This document shows positions 1 through 6,377 of a stretch of 17,698 nucleotides of DNA, in pieces. The position numbers and the translations under genes were made by a program. The notes below the pieces were generated by a model. The model saw only the letters and a list, made by a program, of their open reading frames with translations. It was not told where the DNA came from and searched no databases. The stretch is taken from positions 1 to 17,698 of the forward strand of contig JAFBAM010000287.1 of assembly GCA_019247755.1 (NCBI GenBank), in the 5' to 3' direction. Source of the stretch: Sphingomonas sp. (GTDB lineage: Bacteria > Pseudomonadota > Alphaproteobacteria > Sphingomonadales > Sphingomonadaceae). Positions within the stretch are counted from its first letter, which is position 1. Every line of letters begins with the position of its first letter.

Positions 1-516
1 CGGCACATCGTCGGCGACGAGCCGTTCGCGGTGTTGCTTCCGGATGAGTTGATGGCCGGCACGCCGGGCTGCCTGAAGCAGATGATCGATGCCTATGCTG
101 AGGTCGGCGGGAATATCGTCGCGGCGCTCGAAGTGCCGGACAGCGAAACCCACAAATATGGCGTAATCGAGCCGGGGGCGAAGAACGGTCGGATGACGGA
201 GATCCGCGGCCTGGTCGAAAAGCCGGCGCCCGGCACCGCGCCTTCAAACCTGATGCTTCCGGGCCGCTACATCCTACAGCCCGAAGTGATGCGCGCGCTC
301 GACGCCAAGGAGAAAGGCGCGGGCGGAGAGATCCAGCTCACGGACGCCATGGCCAAGTTGATCGGCCAGCAGCCGTTCCATGCGTATGAGTTCGAGGGCG
401 AACGCTACGACTGCGGCAGCGCGTCCGGGTTCGTGATCGCCAACCTGGCGATGGCGCTGGACCGGGGCGACACCGGGCCTGCTGTGAAAGACTTCATCTC
501 GAACCTGTCATCCTGA
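1..516 (+). CDS. galU: UTP-glucose-1-phosphate uridylyltransferase, C-terminal part
   Basis: GalU makes UDP-glucose from UTP and glucose-1-phosphate in the cytoplasm and feeds nucleotide-sugar and envelope glycan synthesis. Only the last 171 residues are present; the reading frame is open from base 1 and begins RHIVGDEPFAVLLPDELM, the conserved stretch before the sugar-nucleotide site. Further family marks are the VEKP segment, the PSNL...GRYIL.P segment and GGEIQLTDA, all typical of bacterial GalU. An apparent internal start at base 31 is only a GTG valine codon inside this conserved stretch and is not the real start. The stop codon (514-516) lies inside the left arm of an inverted repeat. 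The link to the glycan genes 8 kb away is a plausible precursor supply, not shown by linkage. Confidence 0.93.
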   Translation, partial: RHIVGDEPFAVLLPDELMAGTPGCLKQMIDAYAEVGGNIVAALEVPDSETHKYGVIEPGAKNGRMTEIRGLVEKPAPGTAPSNLMLPGRYILQPEVMRALDAKEKGAGGEIQLTDAMAKLIGQQPFHAYEFEGERYDCGSASGFVIANLAMALDRGDTGPAVKDFISNLSS

Positions 517-592
517 ACTCGTTTCAGGATCCATTTTCCTGAGGGTCGCCGCGCGTCTTCACAATGGATGCTGAAACAAGTTCAGCATGACG
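506..592. repeat. REP-like inverted repeat between convergent genes, possible bidirectional terminator
   Basis: Two arms of about 30 bases (506-535 and 563-592) are imperfect reverse complements, separated by 27 bases. Each arm is itself a small palindrome: CCTGAA...TTCAGG in the left arm and GCTGAA...TTCAGC in the right. The left arm contains the galU stop codon and the right arm ends two bases before the stop of the receiver gene on the other strand. Similar CTGAA/TTCAG palindromes are, as I recall, scattered between genes in sphingomonad genomes, so this is probably a dispersed REP-type element. Transcribed either way it could fold into a long hairpin that ends transcription or stabilises the 3' ends. 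No second copy was seen in this window. Confidence 0.75.
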
Positions 593-594
593 GA

Positions 595-1107
595 CTAGCG
601 GCGAGACCGCGCCGCGTTCAGCGCGTCTTTCAATTCGCCGATCTGGATCGCCCGTTCGACCACGCGCGCGTCGAGCGCGGCATTGTCCTGCTTCAACCGC
701 TGGACTGAGCGCGCCCATTCGATCCGGCGCTCGATGCGGGCGATCAAAACCTCGAAGTGAAACGGCTTCAGGATGACGTCGTCGGCGCCCGACTCGTAGG
801 CGCGGACGGCGCCCTTGGGGTCCGACTTGCCGGTGATCAGCATGACCGGAATGTCATCCCACTGCACTTCACCGCGGATCGCGCGAGCAAGCTCGGCGCC
901 GCTCATCCGCGGCATGTTCAGTTCCGACAGCACCAGCTCGATCGGCAGCCGGTAAAGCTCGGCGATCGCGGCTTCGCCATTGTCTGCGGTGGTCACCCGG
1001 TAGCCAGCCTCGGCCAGCCGCCGCGCCATGACGCCGAGGTTGGTGCGGTTCGGCTCGACCACCAGGATGCGCGGCCGTTCGTCGGGCGTGGGGTGCCGGA
1101 TCTGCAT
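595..1107 (-). CDS. Stand-alone receiver-domain protein with Glu at the phospho-acceptor site
   Basis: A 170-residue protein with a CheY-like receiver (about residues 12-125) and a charged, probably coiled-coil tail (about 127-168); there is no DNA-binding or enzymatic output domain. The receiver fold is clear: ILVVEPNRTNL at strand 1, SELNMPRMSG at strand 3, ITGKSD at strand 4 and LKPF at strand 5. T92 and K114, the switch Thr and the conserved Lys, are kept. The phospho-accepting Asp is replaced by Glu (E62), and the usual acidic pair at the end of strand 1 is E18-P19, so one metal-binding acid is lost. It probably cannot be phosphorylated normally and may be locked in one state or signal by protein contact. 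The gene converges on galU and has an 85-base gap upstream. No partner kinase is visible nearby. Confidence 0.88.
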   Translation of the reverse strand: MQIRHPTPDERPRILVVEPNRTNLGVMARRLAEAGYRVTTADNGEAAIAELYRLPIELVLSELNMPRMSGAELARAIRGEVQWDDIPVMLITGKSDPKGAVRAYESGADDVILKPFHFEVLIARIERRIEWARSVQRLKQDNAALDARVVERAIQIGELKDALNAARSRR

Positions 1108-1131
1108 GCCGCCAGCGCTACGCGGATATGG

Positions 1132-1151
1132 TTAACGGCTTCATAAGAATC
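1132..1151. promoter_or_regulatory. Possible CtrA-like site beside a GANTC site
   Basis: TTAA-N7-ATAA (1132-1146) matches the alphaproteobacterial CtrA box TTAA-N7-TTAA at seven of eight fixed positions. A GAATC site (1147-1151), the form methylated by CcrM, follows directly. The pair lies between the divergent receiver gene and the small ORF at 1193, about 25 bases upstream of the receiver start. This is a sequence match only and could be chance. Confidence 0.22.
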
Positions 1152-1192
1152 GTCGAGTTTGATCGGCTCGGCCCTGACGCTAGTCAGCTCGA

Positions 1193-1429
1193 ATGGACGC
1201 TCTTACGATTTTGCACGTACTACAATTCGCAGCAGGTATTGGGTCTCTTCTCGTACTGCTGCTCTTGGCCTACGACGCCATCATCCGTGGCGCGAGTAAG
1301 CAAAGGCTTCTGTTTGACGCAGCGCTATTTGTCCTGCTGACCATTTCAACGTTGGCCTTGGGAATAAGGCCCCCAGCCCCTGCGCCACAACCGGCTAATG
1401 GCTACGGCAGCAGCTCGACATCCCAGTAG
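1193..1429 (+). CDS. Small putative two-helix membrane protein, unrecognised
   Basis: A 78-residue reading frame with two hydrophobic stretches (about residues 5-27 and 38-58), joined by a short basic loop (RGASKQR), then a Pro/Ala/Ser-rich tail. This hairpin layout puts the loop in the cytoplasm by the positive-inside rule. I do not recognise a family. Codon use is much less GC-rich at third positions than in the neighbours, which argues either for recent acquisition or against a real gene. No convincing ribosome binding site precedes the ATG. The 3' end overlaps the end of the convergent HNH gene by 28 bases. A competing frame (1128-1340) looks less protein-like. Kept because the membrane pattern is regular and the stretch otherwise lacks a gene. 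Confidence 0.4.
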   Translation: MDALTILHVLQFAAGIGSLLVLLLLAYDAIIRGASKQRLLFDAALFVLLTISTLALGIRPPAPAPQPANGYGSSSTSQ

Positions 1430-1968
1430 AGATAGTCGCGCCAGCTTTCGTGCAGATAGTTCGGCGGGAAAGCGCGCCCATGCTCCTGCAGCTGCCAGGT
1501 CGTCGGCCGGATCGGGTCGCGATGCGGGTGCATGTGCGCCTCGGCCGGGGTGCGGCCGCCCTTGCGCAGATTGCAGGGCGCGCAGGCAGTCGTGACATTC
1601 TCCCACGTCGTCCGTCCGCCGTAAGCGCGGGGGATCACATGGTCGAAGGTCAGCTCCTTCCGCGTCCCGCAATAGACGCACTGGAATTTGTCGCGGAGGA
1701 AAAGGTTGAACCGCGTAAACGCCGGATATTCGTTCGGCCGGACATAATCGCGCAGCGCAATCACGCTCGGCAACTTCAGCGCGACGCTGGGGCTGTGCAC
1801 CTCGCGGTCGTAATGCGCGACGACGTCGACGCGCTCCAGGAACATCGCCTTGATCGCCGTCTGCCACGGCCATAGCGACAGCGGGTAATAAGACAGCGGC
1901 GTGTAATCGGCGTTGAGCACCAAAGCCGGGCAGCTCTCGGGATGGCGGATCAGCTCAGGATGATACAT
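1402..1968 (-). CDS. HNH endonuclease family protein
   Basis: A 188-residue protein with a C-terminal HNH nuclease domain of the McrA-like zinc type. Two Cys pairs (C97/C100 and C129/C132) should bind zinc; D109-H110 and N124 within DHVIPRAYGG and TTWENV form the metal-binding catalytic core. The N-terminal half (LVLNADYTPLSYYPLSLW) is the conserved lead of a protein found widely in alphaproteobacteria, usually as a single housekeeping-like copy, not a restriction gene. The start at MYHPELIRHPE is preferred because family members begin there; an upstream in-frame start at 2040 would add 24 residues of poor quality running through a palindrome. No methyltransferase or mobile gene is adjacent. 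The natural DNA target is unknown. Confidence 0.88.
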   Translation of the reverse strand: MYHPELIRHPESCPALVLNADYTPLSYYPLSLWPWQTAIKAMFLERVDVVAHYDREVHSPSVALKLPSVIALRDYVRPNEYPAFTRFNLFLRDKFQCVYCGTRKELTFDHVIPRAYGGRTTWENVTTACAPCNLRKGGRTPAEAHMHPHRDPIRPTTWQLQEHGRAFPPNYLHESWRDYLYWDVELLP

Positions 1969-1993
1969 GCGAGGGACGCAAGCCTTTCGTTCG

Positions 1994-2006
1994 GTTCGGT
2001 CCGAAC
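1994..2006. promoter_or_regulatory. 13-base palindrome upstream of the HNH gene
   Basis: GTTCGGTCCGAAC is a perfect 6-base inverted repeat around a single T, 25 bases upstream of the preferred HNH start. It could be an operator for the HNH gene or part of the HNH/gluQ divergent promoter region. In GC-rich DNA such palindromes arise by chance, so support is weak. If the longer HNH start were used, the site would be coding. Confidence 0.22.
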
Positions 2007-2137
2007 TTGCGAGCTCCCCGGCCTCGTCGCACGCGCCCATTTAAGCGCCAAGGAGGAGAGGGCTTGCACGGCCCGTCTTCCCTTGTTGCCCACCGGATGC
2101 CAACCCGGCGTGACATGCATATGACACCACTTTCACT

Positions 2138-2155
2138 GACTCTCGGTCAAGAGTC
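2138..2155. promoter_or_regulatory. Hairpin holding two GANTC sites upstream of gluQ
   Basis: GACTCT and AGAGTC form a perfect 6-base stem around a 6-base loop, ending 18 bases before the gluQ start. Each arm includes a GANTC sequence (GACTC and GAGTC), the target of the cell-cycle methylase CcrM in alphaproteobacteria. It might be an operator, a 5' leader hairpin or a methylation-sensitive promoter element. The rest of the 205-base HNH/gluQ gap shows no clear -35/-10 pair and no Shine-Dalgarno site for gluQ. Confidence 0.28.
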
Positions 2156-2173
2156 CTTTCGGCAACACTCACA

Positions 2174-3022
2174 ATGATCGTTACCAGATTCGCGCCTTCG
2201 CCGTCCGGACGGCTTCACCTCGGGCACGCCTACAGCGCCGCAATCGGCCACGCCCGAGCGCGTGAGACGGGCGGAAAGTTCCGGCTGCGCATCGAAGACC
2301 TCGACCAGACGCGGTGCAAGCCGGAGTTCGTCGACGGCATCTTCGAGGACTTGCGCTGGCTGGGCCTCGACTGGGACGAGTCGGTGCTGATGCAGTCGAA
2401 GCGGACGGCCGCCTACGAGGCCGCGCTAGACGAACTGAAGGCGCGCGGGCTAGCCTATGCCTGCTTCTGCACGCGAGCGGACATCGCGCAGTCGCTGACC
2501 GCTCCGCATGGTGACGCGGCGACATCCTATCCGGGCACCTGCCGCAACCTGCCTGACAACCCCCGGCGGCGTGCGACGACACCGCACTGTTGGCGGCTGA
2601 ATTCTGCGAGAGCGCTCGAATTGACCGAGTTACCGACGTGGACAGAAGCGGACGGAAAGGATTTCTCCGCGAAGGCGAGCGGCATCGGCGACGCGATCCT
2701 CGCCCGCAAGGATGCGCCGGCATCCTATCATCTCTCCTGCGTCGTCGACGATGCAGCGAGCGGCGTCACGACGGTGGTCCGTGGCGTTGACCTCCGCCCC
2801 TCGACGCCGATCCAGCGCTTGCTTCAACAGCTGCTCGGCCTGCCCGAACCCACCTATCTCCATCATCCGCTCGTCACCCACATGGACGGGCGCCGCCTCG
2901 CCAAGCGCGACCTCGCGCCCACCGTCGCGGCGATGCGCGACAGCGGGGTCGACGGCCCCGTTCTGGTCCAGGACCTGCTTACCGACCATCTGCCGTCTGG
3001 CTTTCGGCTTCAGGAGGCCTAA
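2174..3022 (+). CDS. gluQ: Glutamyl-Q tRNA(Asp) synthetase
   Basis: This truncated paralogue of glutamyl-tRNA synthetase activates glutamate and attaches it to the queuosine at position 34 of tRNA-Asp, not to a tRNA acceptor end. It is a class I synthetase catalytic domain only: FAPSPSGRLHLGH holds the HIGH-type motif (residues 15-18), RIEDLDQTR follows, and RRLAKRD (about 240-246) is the KMSKS-like loop. C97, C99, Y119 and C123 fit the zinc site of the family. At 282 residues it lacks the anticodon-binding domain of GltX, as expected. The ATG opening MIVTRFAPSP is the only sensible start although no clear ribosome site precedes it. It heads a plus-strand run with the HIG1 gene 9 bases downstream. 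Confidence 0.93.
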   Translation: MIVTRFAPSPSGRLHLGHAYSAAIGHARARETGGKFRLRIEDLDQTRCKPEFVDGIFEDLRWLGLDWDESVLMQSKRTAAYEAALDELKARGLAYACFCTRADIAQSLTAPHGDAATSYPGTCRNLPDNPRRRATTPHCWRLNSARALELTELPTWTEADGKDFSAKASGIGDAILARKDAPASYHLSCVVDDAASGVTTVVRGVDLRPSTPIQRLLQQLLGLPEPTYLHHPLVTHMDGRRLAKRDLAPTVAAMRDSGVDGPVLVQDLLTDHLPSGFRLQEA

Positions 3023-3031
3023 ATAGCCCGC

Positions 3032-3238
3032 ATGACAGCGGTCCTGATGGTTCTCCTTCTCGTGGTGATGGCGGGTGTGGTCTACGTCCTCGTCCGCGGC
3101 GTCATCGCCATGGCGTCCGGCAAGGACGTGACGGGGGAGCAGTCGCAGGACTGGATGCGCAAGCGCGTCCTGTTCCAGGCGGTCGCGATCGTGATCGTCA
3201 TCCTGATCCTGGTGGTCGCGGGCTCGGCGGGCAAATAG
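3032..3238 (+). CDS. HIG1-domain twin-transmembrane protein
   Basis: A 68-residue inner-membrane protein with two hydrophobic helices (about residues 3-27 and 46-65) and a polar loop between them. The loop and second helix carry Q39-x3-R43-x-R45-x3-Q49, an exact fit to the QRRQ motif of the HIG1 (hypoxia-induced) family. Mitochondrial relatives (Rcf1) associate with cytochrome c oxidase; the bacterial proteins are presumed to act near the respiratory chain, but that role is inferred. AGGAGG sits at 3012-3017, inside the end of gluQ and 14 bases before the ATG, rather far for an ideal ribosome site. The next gene begins three bases after its stop, so the three genes are probably cotranscribed. 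Confidence 0.85.
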   Translation: MTAVLMVLLLVVMAGVVYVLVRGVIAMASGKDVTGEQSQDWMRKRVLFQAVAIVIVILILVVAGSAGK

Positions 3239-3241
3239 GGC

Positions 3242-3802
3242 TTGGTCAAGCTCAACAAGATTTACACGAAGACCGGGGACGCCGGCACGGCCGGGCTGGT
3301 CGATGGCAGCCGAGTCAGCAAGTCGAGCCTCCGCATGACGGCGATCGGCGAGGTCGACGAAGCCAATGCCGCGATCGGCGTCGCCATTGCCGCGCTTGAT
3401 GAAAGTCCGATCCGCGACCAGCTGCTCGAAATTCAGAACGATCTGTTCGACCTTGGCGCGGATGCGGCCACGCCGGGCGTGGTCGAGGGCGCGCTTCGCA
3501 TCGTCGGATCGCAGGTGGAGCGACTGGAGCGCGACATCGACCTGATGAATATCCGGCTCGCACCGCTCGAAAGCTTCATCCTTCCGGGCGGCTCCGCCAG
3601 CGTTGCGGCACTTCACCTGGCCCGCGCGATCGTTCGCCGCGCCGAGCGCGCCGCCGTCGCGCTCAACGAAGCGGAGCCGCTGAACCCGCAGCTCCTCGCC
3701 TATCTCAATCGCCTGTCGGACCATCTGTTCGTCGCAGCGCGTCATGTCGCGGCGAGCCAGGGTGGCGACATACTGTGGAAGCCGGGCGCCACACGGGATT
3801 AA
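3242..3802 (+). CDS. PduO-type cob(I)alamin adenosyltransferase
   Basis: Transfers the adenosyl group of ATP to cob(I)alamin or cobyrinic acid diamide, giving the coenzyme B12 form in the cytoplasm. The 186-residue length and all family blocks fit the PduO/MMAB class: YTKTGDAGT near the N-terminus (ATP loop), GEVDEANAAIG, LPGGSASVAALHLARA, RRAERA and LNRLSDHLFVAAR. It is unrelated to the CobA/BtuR class. The start is a TTG at 3242; no ATG or GTG lies upstream of the essential YTKTGD motif and later starts would delete it. It follows the HIG1 gene by three bases. No other cobalamin gene is in the window, so it probably serves salvage or methylmalonyl-CoA mutase. Confidence 0.92.
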   Translation: MVKLNKIYTKTGDAGTAGLVDGSRVSKSSLRMTAIGEVDEANAAIGVAIAALDESPIRDQLLEIQNDLFDLGADAATPGVVEGALRIVGSQVERLERDIDLMNIRLAPLESFILPGGSASVAALHLARAIVRRAERAAVALNEAEPLNPQLLAYLNRLSDHLFVAARHVAASQGGDILWKPGATRD

Positions 3803-3813
3803 GCCCAGCTAGC

Positions 3814-3839
3814 GGAACATTTCGCGAACTTTGTCCTTT
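3814..3839 (+). promoter_or_regulatory. Weak candidate general-stress (EcfG-type) promoter for egtBD
   Basis: GGAAC (3814-3818) followed after 17 bases by CTTT (3836-3839) resembles the alphaproteobacterial EcfG promoter GGAAC-N16/17-CGTT, with one mismatch in the -10 part. It lies 35 bases upstream of the egtB start, in the 72-base gap after the adenosyltransferase gene. Stress control would suit an antioxidant pathway, but this is a pattern match by eye. Confidence 0.25.
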
Positions 3840-3874
3840 TCCCGACACTTAAATCGTGGCAGGGGCAGCAGCGC

Positions 3875-5110
3875 ATGGCGACCCAAGCTCATCTCGAGCC
3901 CGCCGGAACCCTCGCCTCGCGGCTGTTCGCGACGCGCAGGCTGACGCTCGACCTGGCAGCGCCGCTCAGCGACGCCGACGCGACGATCCAGCCGTTCCCG
4001 GATGCCTCGCCCGCCAAGTGGCACCTCGCGCACACGACCTGGTTCTTCGAGACCTTCGTCCTGCGCGATCACGTCTTCGGCTACACGCCGTTCGACGAGC
4101 GCTACGCCTTCCTGTTCAACAGCTATTACGAGAATGAAGGGCCGCGCCACGCCCGCCCGCGTCGCGGCATGCTGAGCCGCCCATCGCTCGACGAGGTCCG
4201 CGCGTACCGCGCTTATGTCGATGAAGCGCTCGAGCGTGCCCTGCCCAAGCTGTCGCCCGAAGCGCTCGAGCTGATCGAGCTCGGCATCAACCATGAGCAG
4301 CAGCACCAGGAGCTGTTCCTGACCGATTTGCTCGCGACGCTCGCCGAAAACCCGATCGAGCCTGGCTATGGCGAACTACCACCACCCGCCTGCTTCGCGA
4401 TCGAGCCTCTAAGCTGGCATCGCGGGCGTGAAGGCATTGTCGAGATCGGCGCGGCCGATGACGGCTTCTCCTTCGATTGCGAGCGCCCGCGCCACCGCGT
4501 CTTCCTCGCCGGCCACCAGCTCGCGAACCGCCGCGTCACAAACAGGGAGTGGCGCGAGTTCATGGAAGACGGCGGGTACAGGACGCCCACCCTCTGGCTC
4601 TCCGACGGCTGGGCCTGGGTGCAGGAGCAGCACATTGAGGCGCCCCTCTACTGGCATGATGACGGGAGTGAATTCACCCTCGGCGGGCGCCGCGAGATCG
4701 ACTGGGCCGCACCGGTGGCTCACGTCAGCCTGTACGAAGCCGACGCTTATGCGCGCTGGGCCGGGGCGCGGCTGCCTACAGAGGCCGAGTGGGAGGACTT
4801 TGCTTCCTCGGCCGACCCGAATATCGGCACCCAGCTCGACAAGGCGGGCCCGGTCGTCCCGAGCGCCAGCGGCGGCATGTTCGGCGACGTCTGGGAGTGG
4901 ACGCAGAGCGCCTTCACTTCCTACCCCGGCTTTGCCCCGGCGGCAGGCGCGGTCGGCGAGTACAATGGCAAGTTCATGTCGGGCCAGCTGGTGCTGAAAG
5001 GCGCGAGCTGCGCAACCCCTCGCGGTCACAGCCGTTCGTCCTACCGCAACTTCTTCCCGCCCAACGCGCGCTGGCAGTTCACGGGGGTCCGCCTTGCTCA
5101 AGACGCTTGA
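3875..5110 (+). CDS. egtB: Ergothioneine biosynthesis sulfoxide synthase EgtB
   Basis: EgtB is a non-haem iron enzyme that uses oxygen to join a thiol donor (gamma-glutamylcysteine or cysteine) to hercynine, forming the C-S bond of ergothioneine. The 411-residue protein has the expected two parts: an N-terminal DinB-like bundle with the iron histidines (LAH, H53; HEQQH, H140 and H144) and a C-terminal formylglycine-enzyme-like domain (about 185-408) with RLPTEAEWE, GDVWEWT and the HSRSSYRNFF...RW.FTG.R ending. AGGGG at 3861-3865 gives a good ribosome site nine bases before the ATG. OvoA is less likely, since it carries a fused methyltransferase; SenA is less likely because the neighbour is egtD, not senB/senC. 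The thiol donor cannot be settled by eye. It overlaps egtD by 17 bases. Confidence 0.92.
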   Translation: MATQAHLEPAGTLASRLFATRRLTLDLAAPLSDADATIQPFPDASPAKWHLAHTTWFFETFVLRDHVFGYTPFDERYAFLFNSYYENEGPRHARPRRGMLSRPSLDEVRAYRAYVDEALERALPKLSPEALELIELGINHEQQHQELFLTDLLATLAENPIEPGYGELPPPACFAIEPLSWHRGREGIVEIGAADDGFSFDCERPRHRVFLAGHQLANRRVTNREWREFMEDGGYRTPTLWLSDGWAWVQEQHIEAPLYWHDDGSEFTLGGRREIDWAAPVAHVSLYEADAYARWAGARLPTEAEWEDFASSADPNIGTQLDKAGPVVPSASGGMFGDVWEWTQSAFTSYPGFAPAAGAVGEYNGKFMSGQLVLKGASCATPRGHSRSSYRNFFPPNARWQFTGVRLAQDA

Positions 5111-6053
5111 TCCGCAGCTGGTCGCCTTCCGTGACGACGTGCTGTCAGGCCTTGCCGCGCCGATCCCCGCGATCCCCGCGCGCTGGCTCTACGACCATCG
5201 CGGGTCCGAGCTGTTCGACGAGATCACCCGGCTCCCGTCCTATTATCCGACGCGGACCGAGACCGCGATCTTCCACGAGATCATGCCGGAAGTCGCCGCC
5301 CGCGTGCCGAAGGGCGCCGTCGTCGTCGAGTTCGGCGCGGGGTCGCAAACCAAGACGCCGATCTTGATCGAGGCGATTTCTCCGGCCGCCTATGTCCCGG
5401 TCGATATTTCCGGCGATTATCTCGAGCAGAGCGCGCGCGACCTTCAGGAACGCTTCCCCAAGATTGAAGTGATCCCCGTCGTCGCCGATTTCACCAAGCC
5501 GTTCACGCTCCCCGGCGGCGTCGAGCATTTGCCGAAGCTCGGCTTCTTTCCCGGTTCGACCATTGGCAATTTCGTGCCGTGGAGCGGGACCGACCTGCTG
5601 CGGCACTTTCGCAACCTGCTCGGGGTCGGCGCGCAGCTGCTGATCGGCATGGACCGCGTGAAGCCGGTCGACCGGCTGATCGCGGCCTACGACGACCCCG
5701 AAGGCGTGACGGCGCAGTTCACCCTCAACCTCCTCACCCGCATCAATCGCGAGCTCGACGGCGACATCCCGGTCGAAGCCTTCCGCCACGAGGCGCGCTG
5801 GAACGACATCTTGTCGCGGATCGAGATCCATCTCGTCGCGACGCGTGACGTCAGCTTCACCATCTCGGACCGAAGCTTTTCGCTTTCGAAGGGTTCGTCG
5901 ATCCACGCCGAGAACAGCCACAAATACGGTCAGCGTGGCGGGCGCGTCCTGCTGCTCGCCGGTGGCTGGACGCCGCTGGTCGAATGGACCGACCCCGCGG
6001 GCGACTTCGCCGAAATCCTGAGCGTCGCCGAGCCCGAAAGGTTTGCGCCTTAA
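5094..6053 (+). CDS. egtD: L-histidine N(alpha)-methyltransferase EgtD
   Basis: EgtD trimethylates the amino group of histidine with SAM to give hercynine (histidine betaine), the substrate of EgtB. The 319-residue length is normal. The SAM site is FGAGSQTKT (residues 80-88); the YYPTRTE segment (50-56), GSTIGNF (154-160, with N159) and the AENSHKY segment near the C-terminus match the histidine-binding parts of the mycobacterial enzyme. The start is a TTG inside the end of egtB; GGGGG at 5083-5087 sits six bases ahead and supports it. The 17-base overlap suggests translational coupling. Hydrolase EgtC and lyase EgtE are not in this window, so the final C-S cleavage must be encoded elsewhere. 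Confidence 0.94.
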   Translation: MLKTLDPQLVAFRDDVLSGLAAPIPAIPARWLYDHRGSELFDEITRLPSYYPTRTETAIFHEIMPEVAARVPKGAVVVEFGAGSQTKTPILIEAISPAAYVPVDISGDYLEQSARDLQERFPKIEVIPVVADFTKPFTLPGGVEHLPKLGFFPGSTIGNFVPWSGTDLLRHFRNLLGVGAQLLIGMDRVKPVDRLIAAYDDPEGVTAQFTLNLLTRINRELDGDIPVEAFRHEARWNDILSRIEIHLVATRDVSFTISDRSFSLSKGSSIHAENSHKYGQRGGRVLLLAGGWTPLVEWTDPAGDFAEILSVAEPERFAP

Positions 6054-6077
6054 CGACCGTCCGGCTAAGCGACGACG

Positions 6078-6377
6078 ATGCTGATCGCCCTCGTCGATAT
6101 TGCCGACCTGCTTCTGACCATCGTCACGTGGATCATCATCGGCCAGGTGATCCTGAGCTGGCTCTTCGCGTTCAACGTGCTCAATACCAGCTCGCAGGGC
6201 GTGCGGACGTTCGCGGTCGCGATCGACCGGATCACTGCCCCGCTCTACCGGCCGATTCGCCGCATCCTCCCCGATTTCGGCGGCATCGACTTCTCGCCGC
6301 TGGTGATCCTGATCCTGATCCAGGTGATCAAGCGGCTGCTCTCAGGCGTCGTCACCCAATATTATTTCGGCGGATGA
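6078..6377 (+). CDS. YggT family membrane protein
   Basis: A 99-residue inner-membrane protein with two long hydrophobic regions (about residues 3-33 and 73-90) separated by the conserved amphipathic segment APLYRPIRRILPDFGGIDFSP, the hallmark of the YggT/Ycf19 family. The function in bacteria is uncertain; family members have been tied to osmotic tolerance and, in chloroplasts and cyanobacteria, to nucleoid or cytochrome assembly effects. It lies 24 bases after egtD and its stop overlaps the folD start (ATGA at 6374-6377), so folD translation is probably coupled to it. Confidence 0.88.
   Translation: MLIALVDIADLLLTIVTWIIIGQVILSWLFAFNVLNTSSQGVRTFAVAIDRITAPLYRPIRRILPDFGGIDFSPLVILILIQVIKRLLSGVVTQYYFGG

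Noticed and set aside
1402..1968. HNH protein as part of a restriction or defence island
   Set aside because: No methyltransferase, helicase, toxin or mobile gene is nearby, and the protein belongs to a widespread housekeeping-like alphaproteobacterial group.
1969..2040. Longer HNH protein starting at 2040
   Set aside because: The extra 24 residues are not part of the family N-terminus, which begins MYHPELIRHPE, and they cross a palindrome better read as regulatory.
2630..3745. A 371-codon minus-strand frame opposite gluQ, the HIG1 gene and the adenosyltransferase
   Set aside because: Its composition (Arg, Asp, His, Gln rich) is that of an antisense shadow, and the three plus-strand genes it crosses all have clear family motifs.
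3875..5110. OvoA or SenA in place of EgtB
   Set aside because: OvoA carries a fused C-terminal methyltransferase, absent here, and SenA is expected beside SenB and SenC. The adjacent overlapping gene is egtD.
5984..6373. Upstream extension of the folD frame into egtD and YggT, suggesting a fusion
   Set aside because: The extra part is Arg/Pro-rich and matches nothing, while egtD and YggT are complete in other frames. FolD has its normal N-terminus at the ATG at 6374.
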